A DNA stretch of 64,000 nucleotides. It comes from Lycium barbarum. Lineage: Eukaryota > Streptophyta > Magnoliopsida > Solanales > Solanaceae. This document shows, piece by piece, positions 21,874-32,950 of the stretch (position 1 is its first letter; each line of letters begins with the position of its first letter). The notes below the pieces were generated by a model that was given only the letters and a program-made list of their open reading frames with translations, was not told where the DNA came from and made no database searches. The translations under genes and the position numbers were made by a program. Where the stretch lies: positions 42,880,938-42,944,937 of the forward strand of contig NC_083337.1 in NCBI RefSeq assembly GCF_019175385.1, read 5' to 3'.

Positions 21874-21927
21874 ACTTCCCAGGGGGTCACCCATCCCAGA
21901 ATTGCTCTGGCTTGAGCACGCTTAACC
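21874..21927 (-). promoter_or_regulatory. 5S rRNA-derived segment with Pol III boxes (D)
   Basis: On the element strand it reads GGTTAAGCGTGCTCAAGCC, then GAGCAATTCTGG, then GATGGGTGACCCCCTGGGAA. This follows plant 5S rRNA from about position 47 to 100, through box A, the intermediate element and box C. The box C stretch is unchanged from what I recall of plant 5S. A TTTTT run, a possible Pol III stop, lies 9 bases downstream (AAAAA at 21860-21864 on plus). Confidence 0.8.
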
Positions 21928-22270
21928 CCGAAACTTTCATGCATTTTGACGCGTTAGGGCTGATATAATTTCGTCAATTGCCCCGCACGACCTTTGTCAC
22001 GTAATTTTGGGGCCAATCGGGGTCTTAGAAAAAAAAATTCGGGAAGTTTTCGTAGTGGGTCCCACTCCGACCCAAAGAGGTCGTTTGCTCTTCTGGCTAT
22101 ATGGTTTATCGCTTTAGCCTGTCAAATTCCCTATATTCGCCTCCCACATGAATAGATGGCTGCCTCAAATATTTTCATTGATTCGGATTCTTACCCTACT
22201 TTTACTGACACGCAGAAAGAGAATATCGCGTAATATACTGGAGTACAGACCTATCGGTGCACATATTCAT

Positions 22271-23722
22271 TCAAAAAAAGGTTAGTAATATACCTGGGTC
22301 TGCGTCTGGTGATGCCTCTGGGTCCCGCCGACCAGTCAAAGCGTATATGCGGTTCGAGGGACCGCTAGAATCTGAACCCCCACCACGGCCTCTACCGCAG
22401 CCCGCTGGGGCTGGCATACCTCGCCCCGTGGAGCGCGTGGCCGAAGGGGTAGATGGCGAACCAGCAACGGATCTCGTCGGCTGTGCTGCGCTACCAGAAC
22501 CGCCTGCCCACGGACAGTCTCGCATGATATAGCCCTGGCGGCCGCAAGCAAAACAGGCCCCTGTGTCCCTGAAGCACTCACCTGGGTGCGATCTTCCACA
22601 ATACAAACACGGAGGCATAGGTGGCCTAGTCTGACCGGGACCCCTGCTCGCCTGAGGACCTGGGGCTCTGGAACTCTGGTCTGCCCTGGACGGTCCTGCG
22701 CCATCAAATCGCTTACTAGCAGACTGGGTGTCCCGGCCTAACGGAGGGAAGTACCCACTGGCCTGATAGTGAGGCTGCCCGCCCCGAGAATCTCCAGAAT
22801 ACCCCGCTGATCTGGTCCTCTTGGGCCGTCTCCCATCATACTCTCTGCTGGCCCGATCTGCTCGGTGCCGGTTCTCCATCCCCTGGGCGTAGGCCTGTAG
22901 ACGGGCAATGTCCATATCTGTCTGCAATGACACCGCCATACAGCCGTCGATCAAGTAACGATCCAACCCCATAACATATCTATGCATCCGATCAGACATA
23001 TCTGCTACCACGGCAGGTGCATACCGGGCCAGGGAATCAAACTCCAGATTATATTCACGAACGCTTCGACCCCTCTGCTGCAGATGAAAAAACCGATCAG
23101 CTCGCTCCCGTCGTAACTCTGGGGGCAGAAAGTGGCGGGTGAAAGCAGTCACAAACTGATCCCACGTAGCTGGAGGAGCACTGTCACCCCTGGATAACTC
23201 CCAAGTCTCATACCAGTGAGCGGCAACATCCCGAAGTCTATGCGAGGCCAGCTCAACCGACTCGGTCTCTGAAGCCCTGACCAAGTCTAATGCACTCCGC
23301 ATCCCCCGAATAAAGTCATGGGGGTCCTCGTCGGGCTTAGACCCGAAAAACTCTGGAGGGCCACATAATAAGAACTCCCGAACTCTCAGGCTGTCCCGCC
23401 TGTCATCATCATCATCGTCCCTCCGCCCGCGTCGGCGAGCCTGTCCTGCCACCAGTGTAGTTAGCAACTGTACAGCCTCCCTCAGGGTCCTATCCTCCGC
23501 CCCTGGCTGAGGAGCTGGAGTCTCAGGAGCGGGTACACGGACCTCTGGAGCTGCTGAAGGTCCTGCTCCAGGCTGTACTAGTGGGGGTGTAGCAAACCCC
23601 TCAGAATGAGGCACAACCTCAGGCAAATCATAAACACGAGCCCGGGTAGCTCGCTGTGCCTGACTAGTCTCTCCCATCCTCGCTTTGCCCTTCTGGGCCG
23701 CCGTTGCCTTCTTCGGAGGCAT
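22271..23722 (-). CDS. D gag polyprotein (intact, gag only)
   Basis: Gag forms the virus-like particle and binds the element RNA. The frame is fully open for 483 codons. I start at MPPKKATAAQKG (23722), which matches the gag starts of A (MPPKR) and B (MPKKK); four codons upstream are also open. The retrotransposon gag core lies at ~115-265 (EFFGSKPDEDPHDFI, TESVELASHRLRD, LARYAPAVVADMSDR). A basic, glycine-rich linker follows, with a short knuckle CLYCGRSHPGEC (~372-383) and a second knuckle CFACGRQGYIMRDC (~390-403). In the second knuckle the zinc-binding His is Tyr (TAT for CAT). The frame stops just after IYALTGR...PGILLTFF, where the protease would begin in B. It is the only long undamaged coding region in the window. 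Confidence 0.9.
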   Translation of the reverse strand: MPPKKATAAQKGKARMGETSQAQRATRARVYDLPEVVPHSEGFATPPLVQPGAGPSAAPEVRVPAPETPAPQPGAEDRTLREAVQLLTTLVAGQARRRGRRDDDDDDRRDSLRVREFLLCGPPEFFGSKPDEDPHDFIRGMRSALDLVRASETESVELASHRLRDVAAHWYETWELSRGDSAPPATWDQFVTAFTRHFLPPELRRERADRFFHLQQRGRSVREYNLEFDSLARYAPAVVADMSDRMHRYVMGLDRYLIDGCMAVSLQTDMDIARLQAYAQGMENRHRADRASREYDGRRPKRTRSAGYSGDSRGGQPHYQASGYFPPLGRDTQSASKRFDGAGPSRADQSSRAPGPQASRGPGQTRPPMPPCLYCGRSHPGECFRDTGACFACGRQGYIMRDCPWAGGSGSAAQPTRSVAGSPSTPSATRSTGRGMPAPAGCGRGRGGGSDSSGPSNRIYALTGRRDPEASPDADPGILLTFF

Positions 23723-23926
23723 CACTGCAAACACAATAGCGGGTCAGATCAGAATCACCCTAATAGCACAGCTCTATCGCACGATCTAAGATTCCAAAGA
23801 AGAGTAACACCCTAAATGCCCTGTAGCTTCCTGTTTATAGATGAGGTGCACAACACATCGATAAACAAGACTCTACGAGACACGGCCTGTAGACATTCCA
23901 AGGAAAAACCGCTCTGATACCACTTC
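23723..23926 (-). promoter_or_regulatory. D leader with initiator-Met tRNA primer site
   Basis: Directly after the 5' LTR comes GAAG, then TGGTATCAGAGC (23911-23922 on plus), complementary to the 3' end of initiator tRNA-Met. The leader down to gag shares blocks with A and B: CCGTGTCT-GTAGAGTCTTG-TTAT, TATAAACAGGA, GGGCATTTAGG and GATCGTGCGATAGAGCT. Its conservation suggests a packaging or dimerisation role. Confidence 0.85.
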
Positions 23927-26900
23927 TGTCACGACCCAACCCCGTGGGCCCCGACTGGCACCCTACTTAGGCACCCCAAACAGACTCACAAACCAGATCA
24001 TCATATTCAGACTCATTCAGACTTAACATACGTTATTCGAACTGAAAACTAATAGCAGACGTTACACAAGCATTGAACAAACACTTATCTTAAGCGGTCG
24101 CCCGTGCAGGACAGTCATATCAAAATCAGAAAGGTGGCGGAATATACATCGCCCAAATGCACACACACACACGTACAAACTTATGGGCCGTCTTGGCCAT
24201 AATAGCATACGGGCCGCTTAAGAACGTAAAACAGAACCACATACGAACACACCGGACCCACGACCCACAAATATGACTACAGGCCTCTAAAACAAAACAG
24301 AACATACGAACATATGACGGGACAGGGCCCCGCCGTACCCACACAGCCACAAATGCACAGAATCCACACACAGCAAAAGGTATGTACCAAAGGTTAAGCT
24401 CCGGATCAAGGGGAGCTCGCCCAAAATAGCAGAATAGGTAGCCTAAACCGGAGGATCACCCAAACGAGCTTCTATACCTGCGGGCATGAAACGCAGCCCC
24501 CCCGAAGAACAGGGGGTCAGTACGGGAGAAGTACTGAGTATGTAAAGCAGAAGGTACAGAAATCACAATCCTAACTGGAGTCAGAAGGAACAAACACAAA
24601 CGTCAAAGTAGAAAATCAAGCCTGTACGGAAGATAAATGTACAAATTCAAATAAAAATCATGTATAGGGCTTAGGAACGTGGTCACCCCCGATGCTGGTG
24701 CCACAACACATCATACTCCAGAAGTTTTTTTCAAATCTCCGTACAGTCTCCAGACAAAACGTATCACACACATACCACATCATCAGAACATATCAAATGC
24801 CATATCACATCATAACTCCATAGACGGTAACCGGCCCTATGGCGAGGCCTCGGAAACCGTAACACATCATACTTCCGAATATGGTATAGCGCGTACGAGC
24901 ACAAAGCCGGCTCGGGTATCGACGAACGAAATCATAGCGAATGGCACGAACGGAGTAGTGCAGAAACTATATGCATATCAAAAGTAATTTACAAGACTGG
25001 ACATATAATTACATATAGGCATATACCGACGCCAGAAGACTCGGGGTAGGAGTCAGGGCGATCAAAATTTATATATGGAAGTTACGAAGTTCCAAACTGC
25101 AAAACCATTGAAAAGCAATTCACAGATCATTTTCCGAAAATCTAACATCATTCATAGTACAAAACGTTCAATAACGATACAGGAAATTTCAAACGGACCG
25201 TTGAGTCATAGGCAAATGATTACTATTCATATCGAACGAAAATGAGCCAAACCACCAAATAAGGGAAGCCTCGGGGCTTGCGGGCCCGCCTTGAGTCAAA
25301 TCGAGGCGGCGGACACAAATCACAGACTTTAGGCTCCATAAAGCCATCTACGAAAGTTTCGGAGAGATTCAGACACAATAGCAAAAGTTATGAAGGTTTG
25401 AACATTCTTTCAACCAAATGTAAGGAATAGGCTTCAATTGCGCTGAATGAATAGTGGCCAAAATTAAACTTGGATTTCCAAGAACAGAATTATCCCCGAG
25501 GGTCCGATCTTAACCTAGTATAACTAGGACATGCCAAAAGAAGGAAAGGTAGGCTTTACATACCTGGATTGCGCCTTACGCTCGTCAAATCTCAATTCCC
25601 GTTTCGTCCAAAAACTGCAAATGGTCACTTTTACCAGTTACTATTCATGAAAGTTAACATCTTAGTCTTTGGGCTATACTTGGCTACCGAAATTTCGGCA
25701 GCATTTTCCCTATAAATCTAACACCCCCGAGACTTAGCTCGGCTCAAAATACATCAACAACAACAACCCAAACATCATCAAACAACATAAACCACAATCA
25801 AGTCATTCTAACTTTAAAGTTCTACCTTACTACACAAGTTGACAACTTTCATTCAAACTTCACAATTCCAAACTTATGCCCACATTATTGTATTCATTCA
25901 CCCATTCAAGATTATTCAAACCAATCCCAATTACACTCCAAACAATATACAAAATTTCCCGAAGTTCATTACTTTCCATATTTCATCCAAAACATCAAAA
26001 ACTTACGGCGAATATTCTAACTCGCATTGTTTCATTCCAAATTCATTAACATCAACCATAAGTCACATTTAAAGTCTTTTAGTATCATAGATATACAGCG
26101 ATATACACAAATATGCCAAAGGTATATACTTTCCGATAATGTTCCGAAATCATTTTTCAACACCAATTCAATTCGTTAAACGATCATTTACGTCATAAAT
26201 GTCACAACGACGCAATAAACAAACTAAACAAGATCAAATTCACACTTCTTTCTCCTTCTTAGGCACACGACCACAACACCTTATACACACACACCCACGG
26301 TTTTCTACACACATCAAAACTACGAGATTCTCGTCTATTCTCAATCCTTAACACATTCATACCAATTCCATAACATTTGAGGGGCAAAATTCTTACCTTT
26401 CCTTGAATTTACGACTTGCCGCAAACGCGTACCTTTCGCCAAATTAATTATACCCCGTTGAAGAGGGTCTTGAGTACTTTACAAATATGGGAGAATTAAG
26501 ATACTTAGATTAGAATCAAAGGCTTGGGAATTTTTGTTTTTGGAAAGGGGTTCGGCCGAAGGGCTCCTAGAGCTCAAAGTTGAAGTTGAAATTTTTTCTT
26601 GATAATTTCCAAGTATTACATTGATATATATCCATATAGAGGTCATGTGCATAGCACATGACTTTTAAAAGTGGGCTTGGCCCATGCCTAGTGGCCGGCC
26701 ACCCCACCTCTTTGGGCCCAAATTTTTATTTCAATTTCCTTGGCCCAATTCATTAAAAGTCCCGTTTTGTAATTCCCGAAACTAATTTCGGAAATTCCAA
26801 ATTTAACCTCGGCCTTCCCCGATGTCTTAACATTAATGATTTCATAACCAACATAGTCACATCAACTAGAATCAAAATATTCCCTCATAACACACAAGTC

Positions 26901-26947
26901 TTAATCATTTCTTGATTTCCAATTATACGAAAACACGGGACATAACA
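23927..26947 (-). mobile_element. D 5' LTR
   Basis: Same order of elements as the 3' LTR, including the hairpin block (24478-24536) and fourth hairpin (24316-24334). It keeps the exact CCGAAATTTCGGCAGC form (about 25686) where the other copy has CAAAATTTCGG. Differences between the two LTRs are sparse single bases and short indels, for example in the poly-T near 20248 versus 26530. Confidence 0.92.
24478..24536 (-). other. LTR hairpin block, copy 4 (D 5' LTR)
   Basis: Same as copy 3: CAGTAC-7 nt-GTACTG, then the CCCCC...GGGGG stem, then CTGCG...CGCAG. Fourth hairpin at 24316-24334. Confidence 0.7.
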
Positions 26948-28055
26948 TTTATGGCCCGTAAACCATGGTCGTAAACCACCATGCAGGCAGCCCAGCTTCT
27001 GGTTCTTGTTCTGGAAATGGTTAAATACGCCCATGGAGGACGAGCCGTATAGTGGAATACGGTCCGTAAACCTCCATGGACGACCACTGTTCATCTCAGC
27101 AGAGATTTCACAAGTCATTTAATAAAGGGACCAACACTTGTTTTATTTCATTACAACATTACTCCACTTCTCTCTAAAACTTCTCTCTACATTTATTATA
27201 TGAGTTTTCAAGGATTATAAGCCATCAATAACATTAATACAAGTGAATCAAGGATAAGGGAATCATCAAGGATCATCCAAGTCAAGATATGCAAATGGAG
27301 AAAAACTAGAGTTTTGCTCAAAGTGGAGTATTATTAACCAAAGCTTGTTCTTACAACTTCTAAGGTAAGATTCATGATTTTTACATGATGTTTAGGGTAT
27401 TGGAGAATTAAAATACTTGGATTGTAGAAAATGTGGTCAACTAGGTCATAAATGGTGAATAGTGGCCTTTTGAGGAATAGTTTGAATTGAATCATGAATG
27501 TTGTTGTGTTGTGATAGGAACGCATTATAAATGGTACTAAGATCATGAAATAGACACTTTAGACGAATGGACGAAGTTGGATGTTATGACCATTAATATG
27601 GGAGAATTAGAAGCAAATTGAGAAATCTAGATAATGTGGATGATGAATGACTAATGGCCATTGTTATGATATTAATGAAGGTATAGACGCTAGCATTGGA
27701 AGGAAACGTGCAAGTGTAGAATAGTCCCACGAAAAGATATGTAAGGCTAACCCTTCTTTCATAAGGCATGGTTCTTGGCCAAATTTCTAATTCCTCTATA
27801 TGAGTATGTTGTATTCAAGTGATTGACACTCCGAGCTCATAAGCTCATGGTCCTTAACATGTACTACGATTGTACTACGCCGTCATATGACGAGTAAGCC
27901 TAAGATGTGGATGTAGCAATAATGATGATGACAGCGATGACGATAATGATAATAATGATGCTAAAGGTGCCTACGGGCTATTATATTCACATGTGCCCAT
28001 GAAGGGCTATAATGACATCCCGAGCTTAGAATGCCGGGTAGAATATATGTATATG

Positions 28056-28093
<38 letters not shown>

Positions 28094-28467
28094 TATGTAT
28101 AAAGTATGTATACGATTACGTAACGCGCGCACACCTCTGCAGATGGTACGGATAACCCTGAAGCCTTGGTAGGGCCAGGTAGATATAACATTGAGCCTTG
28201 GTTGGCTAAGTACGTATGAAACACCGAACCTTATGGTCGGGCACGCTATGTATGTATATAAGTGTATGAATATGTATATAATAGGAATATGAATGTGATA
28301 AGACTATGTATAAGAATACGAATAAGGACATGCATACGAATATGAGCACAAGTATGGTACGAGTGCTTTTATGGAATACGGATGATGACGTAGGTGTACA
28401 AATACATATGAAAAATAGAAAGTCCTACGAAAGGCAGGTATGCGCTATGACGATGATATTATTGTCT

Positions 28468-28483
28468 CCCCCCCCCCCCCCCC
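28468..28483. repeat. Poly-C tract in the B 5' LTR, 16 bases
   Basis: The same tract in the B 3' LTR (48826-48852) is 27 bases, so it has changed length since insertion. Confidence 0.9.
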
Positions 28484-28549
28484 GTCCTATGCTAATTCAT
28501 ATGTTGTTCATGATGCTTATTTATTGATGTTGCTCATGCTTTACATACT

Positions 28550-28607
28550 CAGTACATTCTTCGTACTGACGTCCCTTTTATTTGTGGACGCTGCGTCATG
28601 CGCGCAG
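28550..28607 (+). other. LTR hairpin block, copy 5 (B 5' LTR)
   Basis: CAGTAC-7 nt-GTACTG, CGTCC...GGACG and CTGCG...CGCAG, all perfect. The fourth hairpin at 28728-28746 is AGCGGG-GTCCTGT-CCCGCT, a perfect stem with its own base pairs. Confidence 0.72.
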
Positions 28608-29051
28608 GTGCACAGGAAGACAGACTTGATCCATAGCTTCCTATAACGAGATTACATAGAGAGCTCCATTTCCTTCGGAGCCATATCTTTTGGGTACTCA
28701 TTCTTTTGTGTATAAAATTATGGGCATAGCGGGGTCCTGTCCCGCTAAAGTGATATGTTATACTCTTAGAGGCTCGTGGACATGTGTGTGGGTGGGTAGA
28801 TGTGTTTGGCCTTGTCGGCCTATGTTTTGTATATCATTTTGTCGGCCACGTTGGCCCATGTACATTGATGTGGCATAGATGCCTATGATGATATAAGTGT
28901 GTTGTTGTCCAAATGGGACTAGTTGGCGAATGAATGGAAATGCATGTATAATTAGGTGGCTCACCTAGATGTAAGCAAAAGAGTAAGCTGAGAGGGTGCC
29001 CGGGTGGGCTAGCGCCGGGTGCTCGTCGCGGCCCCGAGTCGGGTCGTGACA

Positions 29052-29261
29052 AAAGTGGTATCAGAGCAGTTCAGTCCTAGGATGTGTCTACGACCCGTGT
29101 CTAGTAGAGTCTTGGTTATGGGTGTGTTTCGTACCACACTTATAAACAAGAAGCTGCGGACATTTTAGGAATATATGACCTTCTTTCTTCATAAGAATCG
29201 TGCGATAGAGCTATGATGTAAGAAATTCTTGTTCCTAAATCGTGTGTTGTGTATTTGAGAG
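29052..29261 (+). promoter_or_regulatory. B leader with initiator-Met tRNA primer site
   Basis: The LTR end is followed by AAAG and TGGTATCAGAGC (29056-29067). The leader then carries GTGTCTAGTAGAGTCTTGG, CTTATAAACAAGA and ATCGTGCGATAGAGCTATG before the gag start at 29262. The same blocks in the same order occur in A (32951-33163) and D. Confidence 0.88.
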
Positions 29262-29430
29262 ATGCCTAAAAAGAAAAAGGCTACAGCAGCCCAAAAGGGC
29301 AAGACGGTGGCAGAAAAGCGGGCTGAAAGAGCACCGCCACCGGTAGTAGAGGAAGATGAGTCCCAGAGTGCGGCTCAATTTCAGTCCTCCCAGACAGTGC
29401 CTATTACCGAGGAGCACGTGGGAGCCTCAG
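29262..29430 (+). pseudogene. B gag, N-terminal piece (interrupted by A)
   Basis: The first 56 codons of the B polyprotein, starting MPKKKKATAAQKGKT, a basic N-terminus like those of A and D. The frame is broken by the A insertion after CTCAG (29426-29430). Reading on from 38912, with the TSD counted once, continues the same frame (APPPAPPPNASG), so no bases were lost at this insertion. Confidence 0.88.
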
Positions 29431-32400
29431 TGTTATATCCTGTATTTTATACGTTCGGATATTCCAAGGTAGTCGTGACGAAGTTGAGGGAATGACCATT
29501 TCCCAAATGTACTTCAATGTACAAGTGGATTATAAATATTATTTACAACATTAGTATCATGGAAATAACATGGATGGTTAAGGACGAAACGGTAATTTCA
29601 CAAGGTGTTCATGAAGGTTCTTGAAAGGCCATAGTGGTTATGTACCCTATGTGGACTAAGACTTACATAAGAAGACACTTAGTCTTCTTTATTCATTTTT
29701 GAGAAAACTCAAGAAAATGGGAGAAAATTTTAGAAAAGAAAGAAAGGAGGGCTAAGTGTGAATTACAAAAATTATATGGGCCAAAGGTTGCATGGAAAGA
29801 CATTAGTCTTCCTTATTTAGACTTAAGGAAATTCAAGAAAAAGGAGGAATTTTCTAGAAAAGAATGGAAGGGGTCATGTAGTCATATTTTTGTGTTGAGG
29901 GACTTATTCATAAATATGGAAAAAAATGGGTGGAAGACTTGTAAAAAGTTATTCCAATATTCATTATTTCTCTAGAAATTTCAAGAGAGTGAAGAACAAA
30001 AAGAAGAGGAGAAAAACAAGAAGGCATTTCGGCCAAGAGGAAAACAATTCCAAGAAAATTTCAAAAAAAATCTTCAAAATCATTTCCTACCAATTAGAGG
30101 GTCCTTAACAAGGTGGAGTTGTTGTTGGAGCAAGAAAAGCTTATATTCTTTCAAGCTACAAAATATAGCCAAGTGAAGAGTTGAAGCAAGAAGGTAAGAA
30201 TTCATCCTTTTCTTATGTGTTATGGATGTTGTGCATGTTGTAGTGTGTAAAATGAGTGAAATTTATGGAGAATAAGAATGTAAGGGTGTGGCCGTGTGTA
30301 CCTAGGTAGATGTAGGAAATTATGTTTAATTATTGTGTCTAGCATTGGGTTGTTATTGTTGTGAATGTTATGTCGATAAGAGAAGTTGAATGATTTTGGA
30401 GAGGTTGTAGTTATGAACGCATGATGGTGGCCGTGTGGTATATTGTATGTATAAACATGTGTATGTGTTGAATGGTGGAAGAAGATGAGCTAATTTTATT
30501 TAGTGTTTTGGTTGTTGTTGTATCGTGGATACTATGTTGTTAATGAATGCATAATAATCTTGTGAAGTTGTAGAAGTTGGAGACTTGTGATTGAGGTATT
30601 TAAATTGAATATTATGTTCTTGTATGTATGGAGGATAATGTTGTTAGTATGGTATTGTTGGCATATGAATTATAATGTTCTTATTGGAGTTGGAAAGTTT
30701 TTGGAAGAAGAAGTAAATTGATTGAATATGGAAATTGTTAGTATTGTTGTTGGCATTGTTGTTGAATTATGTTAATAGTTTGGCCGGGTTTGAATTCCCG
30801 GATTGTGTTTGACGAGAATTTGACTAAATTGAATGTCGAGGATGGTATATTTACAGAGGAGGTGCTGCCGAAATTTCGGTAGCCAAGTATTACCTTAAGA
30901 TTTCAACTCTAAGTATCCTAATGAGAGTTTTGGGTAAAATTGACCAATTTGCAGATTTCGACGAGATTGCAACGTGAATTTGGAATAGCTAAAGGAGCGG
31001 AAAAAGGTATGTAAGGCTTCACCCTTCTTTCTATGGCATGTCTTGGATGTAATAAGTCGGTTACGAGCCTCGGGGACAACCCTATTCCCCGGAATCCGCA
31101 CCTAAAGTTTTCCACTTTTTGTTCAATAGAATTGAACTAGAAAATGTGCAAATGGTAGAAAGACCTCCTAAACCTCTAGAAGTTGCATAAATGGGACCCG
31201 ATTACCCTAGAACCCTCACATGTAATGCGAAGACATGTAACATATGTAAATCGTACACGCTACCTCATCCGGCCCGAGGTGGGCCTGTTACTCTCGGATT
31301 TTCCTTACAGTCTTGCTTGACTTACTTGAAGTGAATCCAAAGGGAACCTTTGATCCCGATTTCGTTACCAACTGATAAGTACTATGACTCCTCTAACGAG
31401 GGCACTTCCATGACGATAATGATAACAATGATGTTAGATAAGAGGATATGCCTATGATACGTACTACCGGAACGACTCTATGACTAAGATGACTAAGCTA
31501 AGTAACTTATGTAAACATGAAAAAGATAAACTAATTTTTGAATCTTATTTATATTTCCTAGCTATGACTTTATTTTCTAAAGATTTCAAAGTCTATGAAC
31601 TGTCATCTATGATGCCCACGATTTCATTCTACGTTTACTTTAATATTATTCTCCGTTGATAGTCTCACCTTAAAATACTCGTTCCTTCAAGGTGAGACAA
31701 AGCGATCACGAGTATTCTATAATGTAATCGGAGGTTACCGACTTTATGTCACTCCGATAGACGTAACTTTCCTTGGACGCCCGTGCATGCTGGTTATATG
31801 ATACAGGGATATGTGTATGGACATGTATAGGTATATAGGACAAGTATTTGTATATAAGACATGTATATGTATAATAGAGAAGTGAATGTACACGTATATG
31901 TATATGGGGAAAGGGGAAGGGCCACTGTTATATCACCACCTGATTCAACTGGATTTCATCCTGGACGCGGGATATGGGAGAGCCATACGCGGCGTCTGTA
32001 TATATATATAATGTATGATATACATGATATGATGTGTTGGGACACCGTTGGGGAGGGGGGTTGGGAGAGCCGATGTATTCGGCGTCTGTAAATGTGAGTA
32101 AAAGATACCGTTTACTGAATTGTACTGTTTTTTGTATATGAGAATAAGGGACACCGTGTTCTGAAAAAGGGGCTATGCTATGACATGATACGCTATGCCA
32201 AAATATACTATAATATGAGAAGCTACGACATGACATAATACGACACGCTATGATAGGGCAGGATACAATATGATAAAACATGACACGATATAAATCCAAT
32301 TTTCTGTGTCTACGAGAAAGAAATGTCTCAAAGAGAAAAGGACAAGCCTACATGATAGCCGGCCTGAAACAGAGGCCTTCCCACGTACAGGTTACTTTCC

Positions 32401-32950
32401 TGCCTCCTTATATGTCCTATGACTCCATGATATTATTAATCGTACTCTATGTTACTGTTTATATTATCTTTTATGCCTTACATACTCGGTACACTATTCG
32501 TACTGACGTCCCTTCTTGTGGACGCTGCGTTTCATGCCGCGCAGGTCAGTAGACAGGTGGACTTGATCCTTAGGAGCTCTACCAGCGGTACTCTACAGCG
32601 CTCTAGTTGTCCCGGAGTCTCACTTCAGTGGTACTATTTTGTGTATGTATTCTCGGGCACGACAGTACTCGGCCCTTTCTATGTGTAAATGTACTATGTC
32701 TAGAGGCTCGTAGACAGATAGGTACAGTCAGTCAGGTACAGGTATATGCATGGTGTCTCGGCATGATTGTTGTATAAAGTAATAACGAAGTTTACTAGTT
32801 CATGTTCAGAATGACGCTGCTAATATTAATGTTCAAAAAAAAAAGTGGCTCTGTTTACTCGGCTTGCTAAGAGGTAAAGGTAATATGATAGACAAGGGGT
32901 GCTCGGTACAAGTATCGGGTACTCGTCACGGCCCTAGTTGGGTCGTGACA
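29431..32950 (+). mobile_element. A 5' LTR
   Basis: TGTTATATCC...GGTCGTGACA. Ordered marks: donor-like AAGGTAAGAATTC (about 30191), CTGCCGAAATTTCGGTAG (about 30865), second donor-like GGTATGTAAGG (31006), hairpin block (32487-32544). About three mismatches to the 3' LTR occur in the first 200 bases and they are sparse elsewhere, so A is among the younger insertions. Confidence 0.93.
32487..32544 (+). other. LTR hairpin block, copy 6 (A 5' LTR)
   Basis: CGGTAC-7 nt-GTACTG (one G-U pair), CGTCC...GGACG, CTGCG...CGCAG. The usual fourth hairpin is not clearly present. The equivalent place (about 32655-32678) reads GGGCACGACAGTACTCGGCCC, a different weak stem. Confidence 0.68.

Larger units (their letters stand above)
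20706..22270 (-). other. D noncoding stretch replacing pol
   Basis: No pol motif is visible in any frame. It contains a tandem repeat block (about 21005-21380), a 21-base C tract and a 5S-rRNA-like segment (21874-21927). Sequence around the 5S piece, including GAGGCGGACTAAA-like words, is also recognisable in A downstream of its gag. The region is therefore an inherited module of this gag-only lineage and not random deletion debris. Confidence 0.7.
17642..26947 (-). mobile_element. D: gag-only LTR retrotransposon with long LTRs
   Basis: A complete minus-strand element with LTRs 17642-20669 and 23927-26947 (about 3.0 kb each, visibly very similar), a primer site at 23911-23922, an intact gag, a noncoding stretch in place of pol, and a polypurine tract. 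The flanks are TTTAC on the left and TTTAT on the right; the B 3' LTR shows TTTAC as the original. It has no protease, RT or integrase, so it must be moved in trans. Structurally it fits the class called TR-GAG. Confidence 0.92.
26953..29051 (+). mobile_element. B 5' LTR, remaining 2.1 kb
   Basis: Resumes after the TSD copy TTTAT (26948-26952) and runs to GGGTCGTGACA at 29051, parallel to 47331-49419. It contains ATACGGTCCGTAAACC (27058), a donor-like AAGGTAAGATTC (27361), GATATGTAAGG (27735; the 3' LTR has GGTATGTAAGG), an AT tract (28058-28090), a poly-C tract (28468-28483) and the hairpin blocks. Confidence 0.92.

Noticed and set aside
21874..21927. A real 5S rRNA gene or pseudogene from a 5S array
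   Set aside because: Only the middle and 3' part is present. It lies at the same place in two retroelements with shared flanks, so it belongs to the elements.
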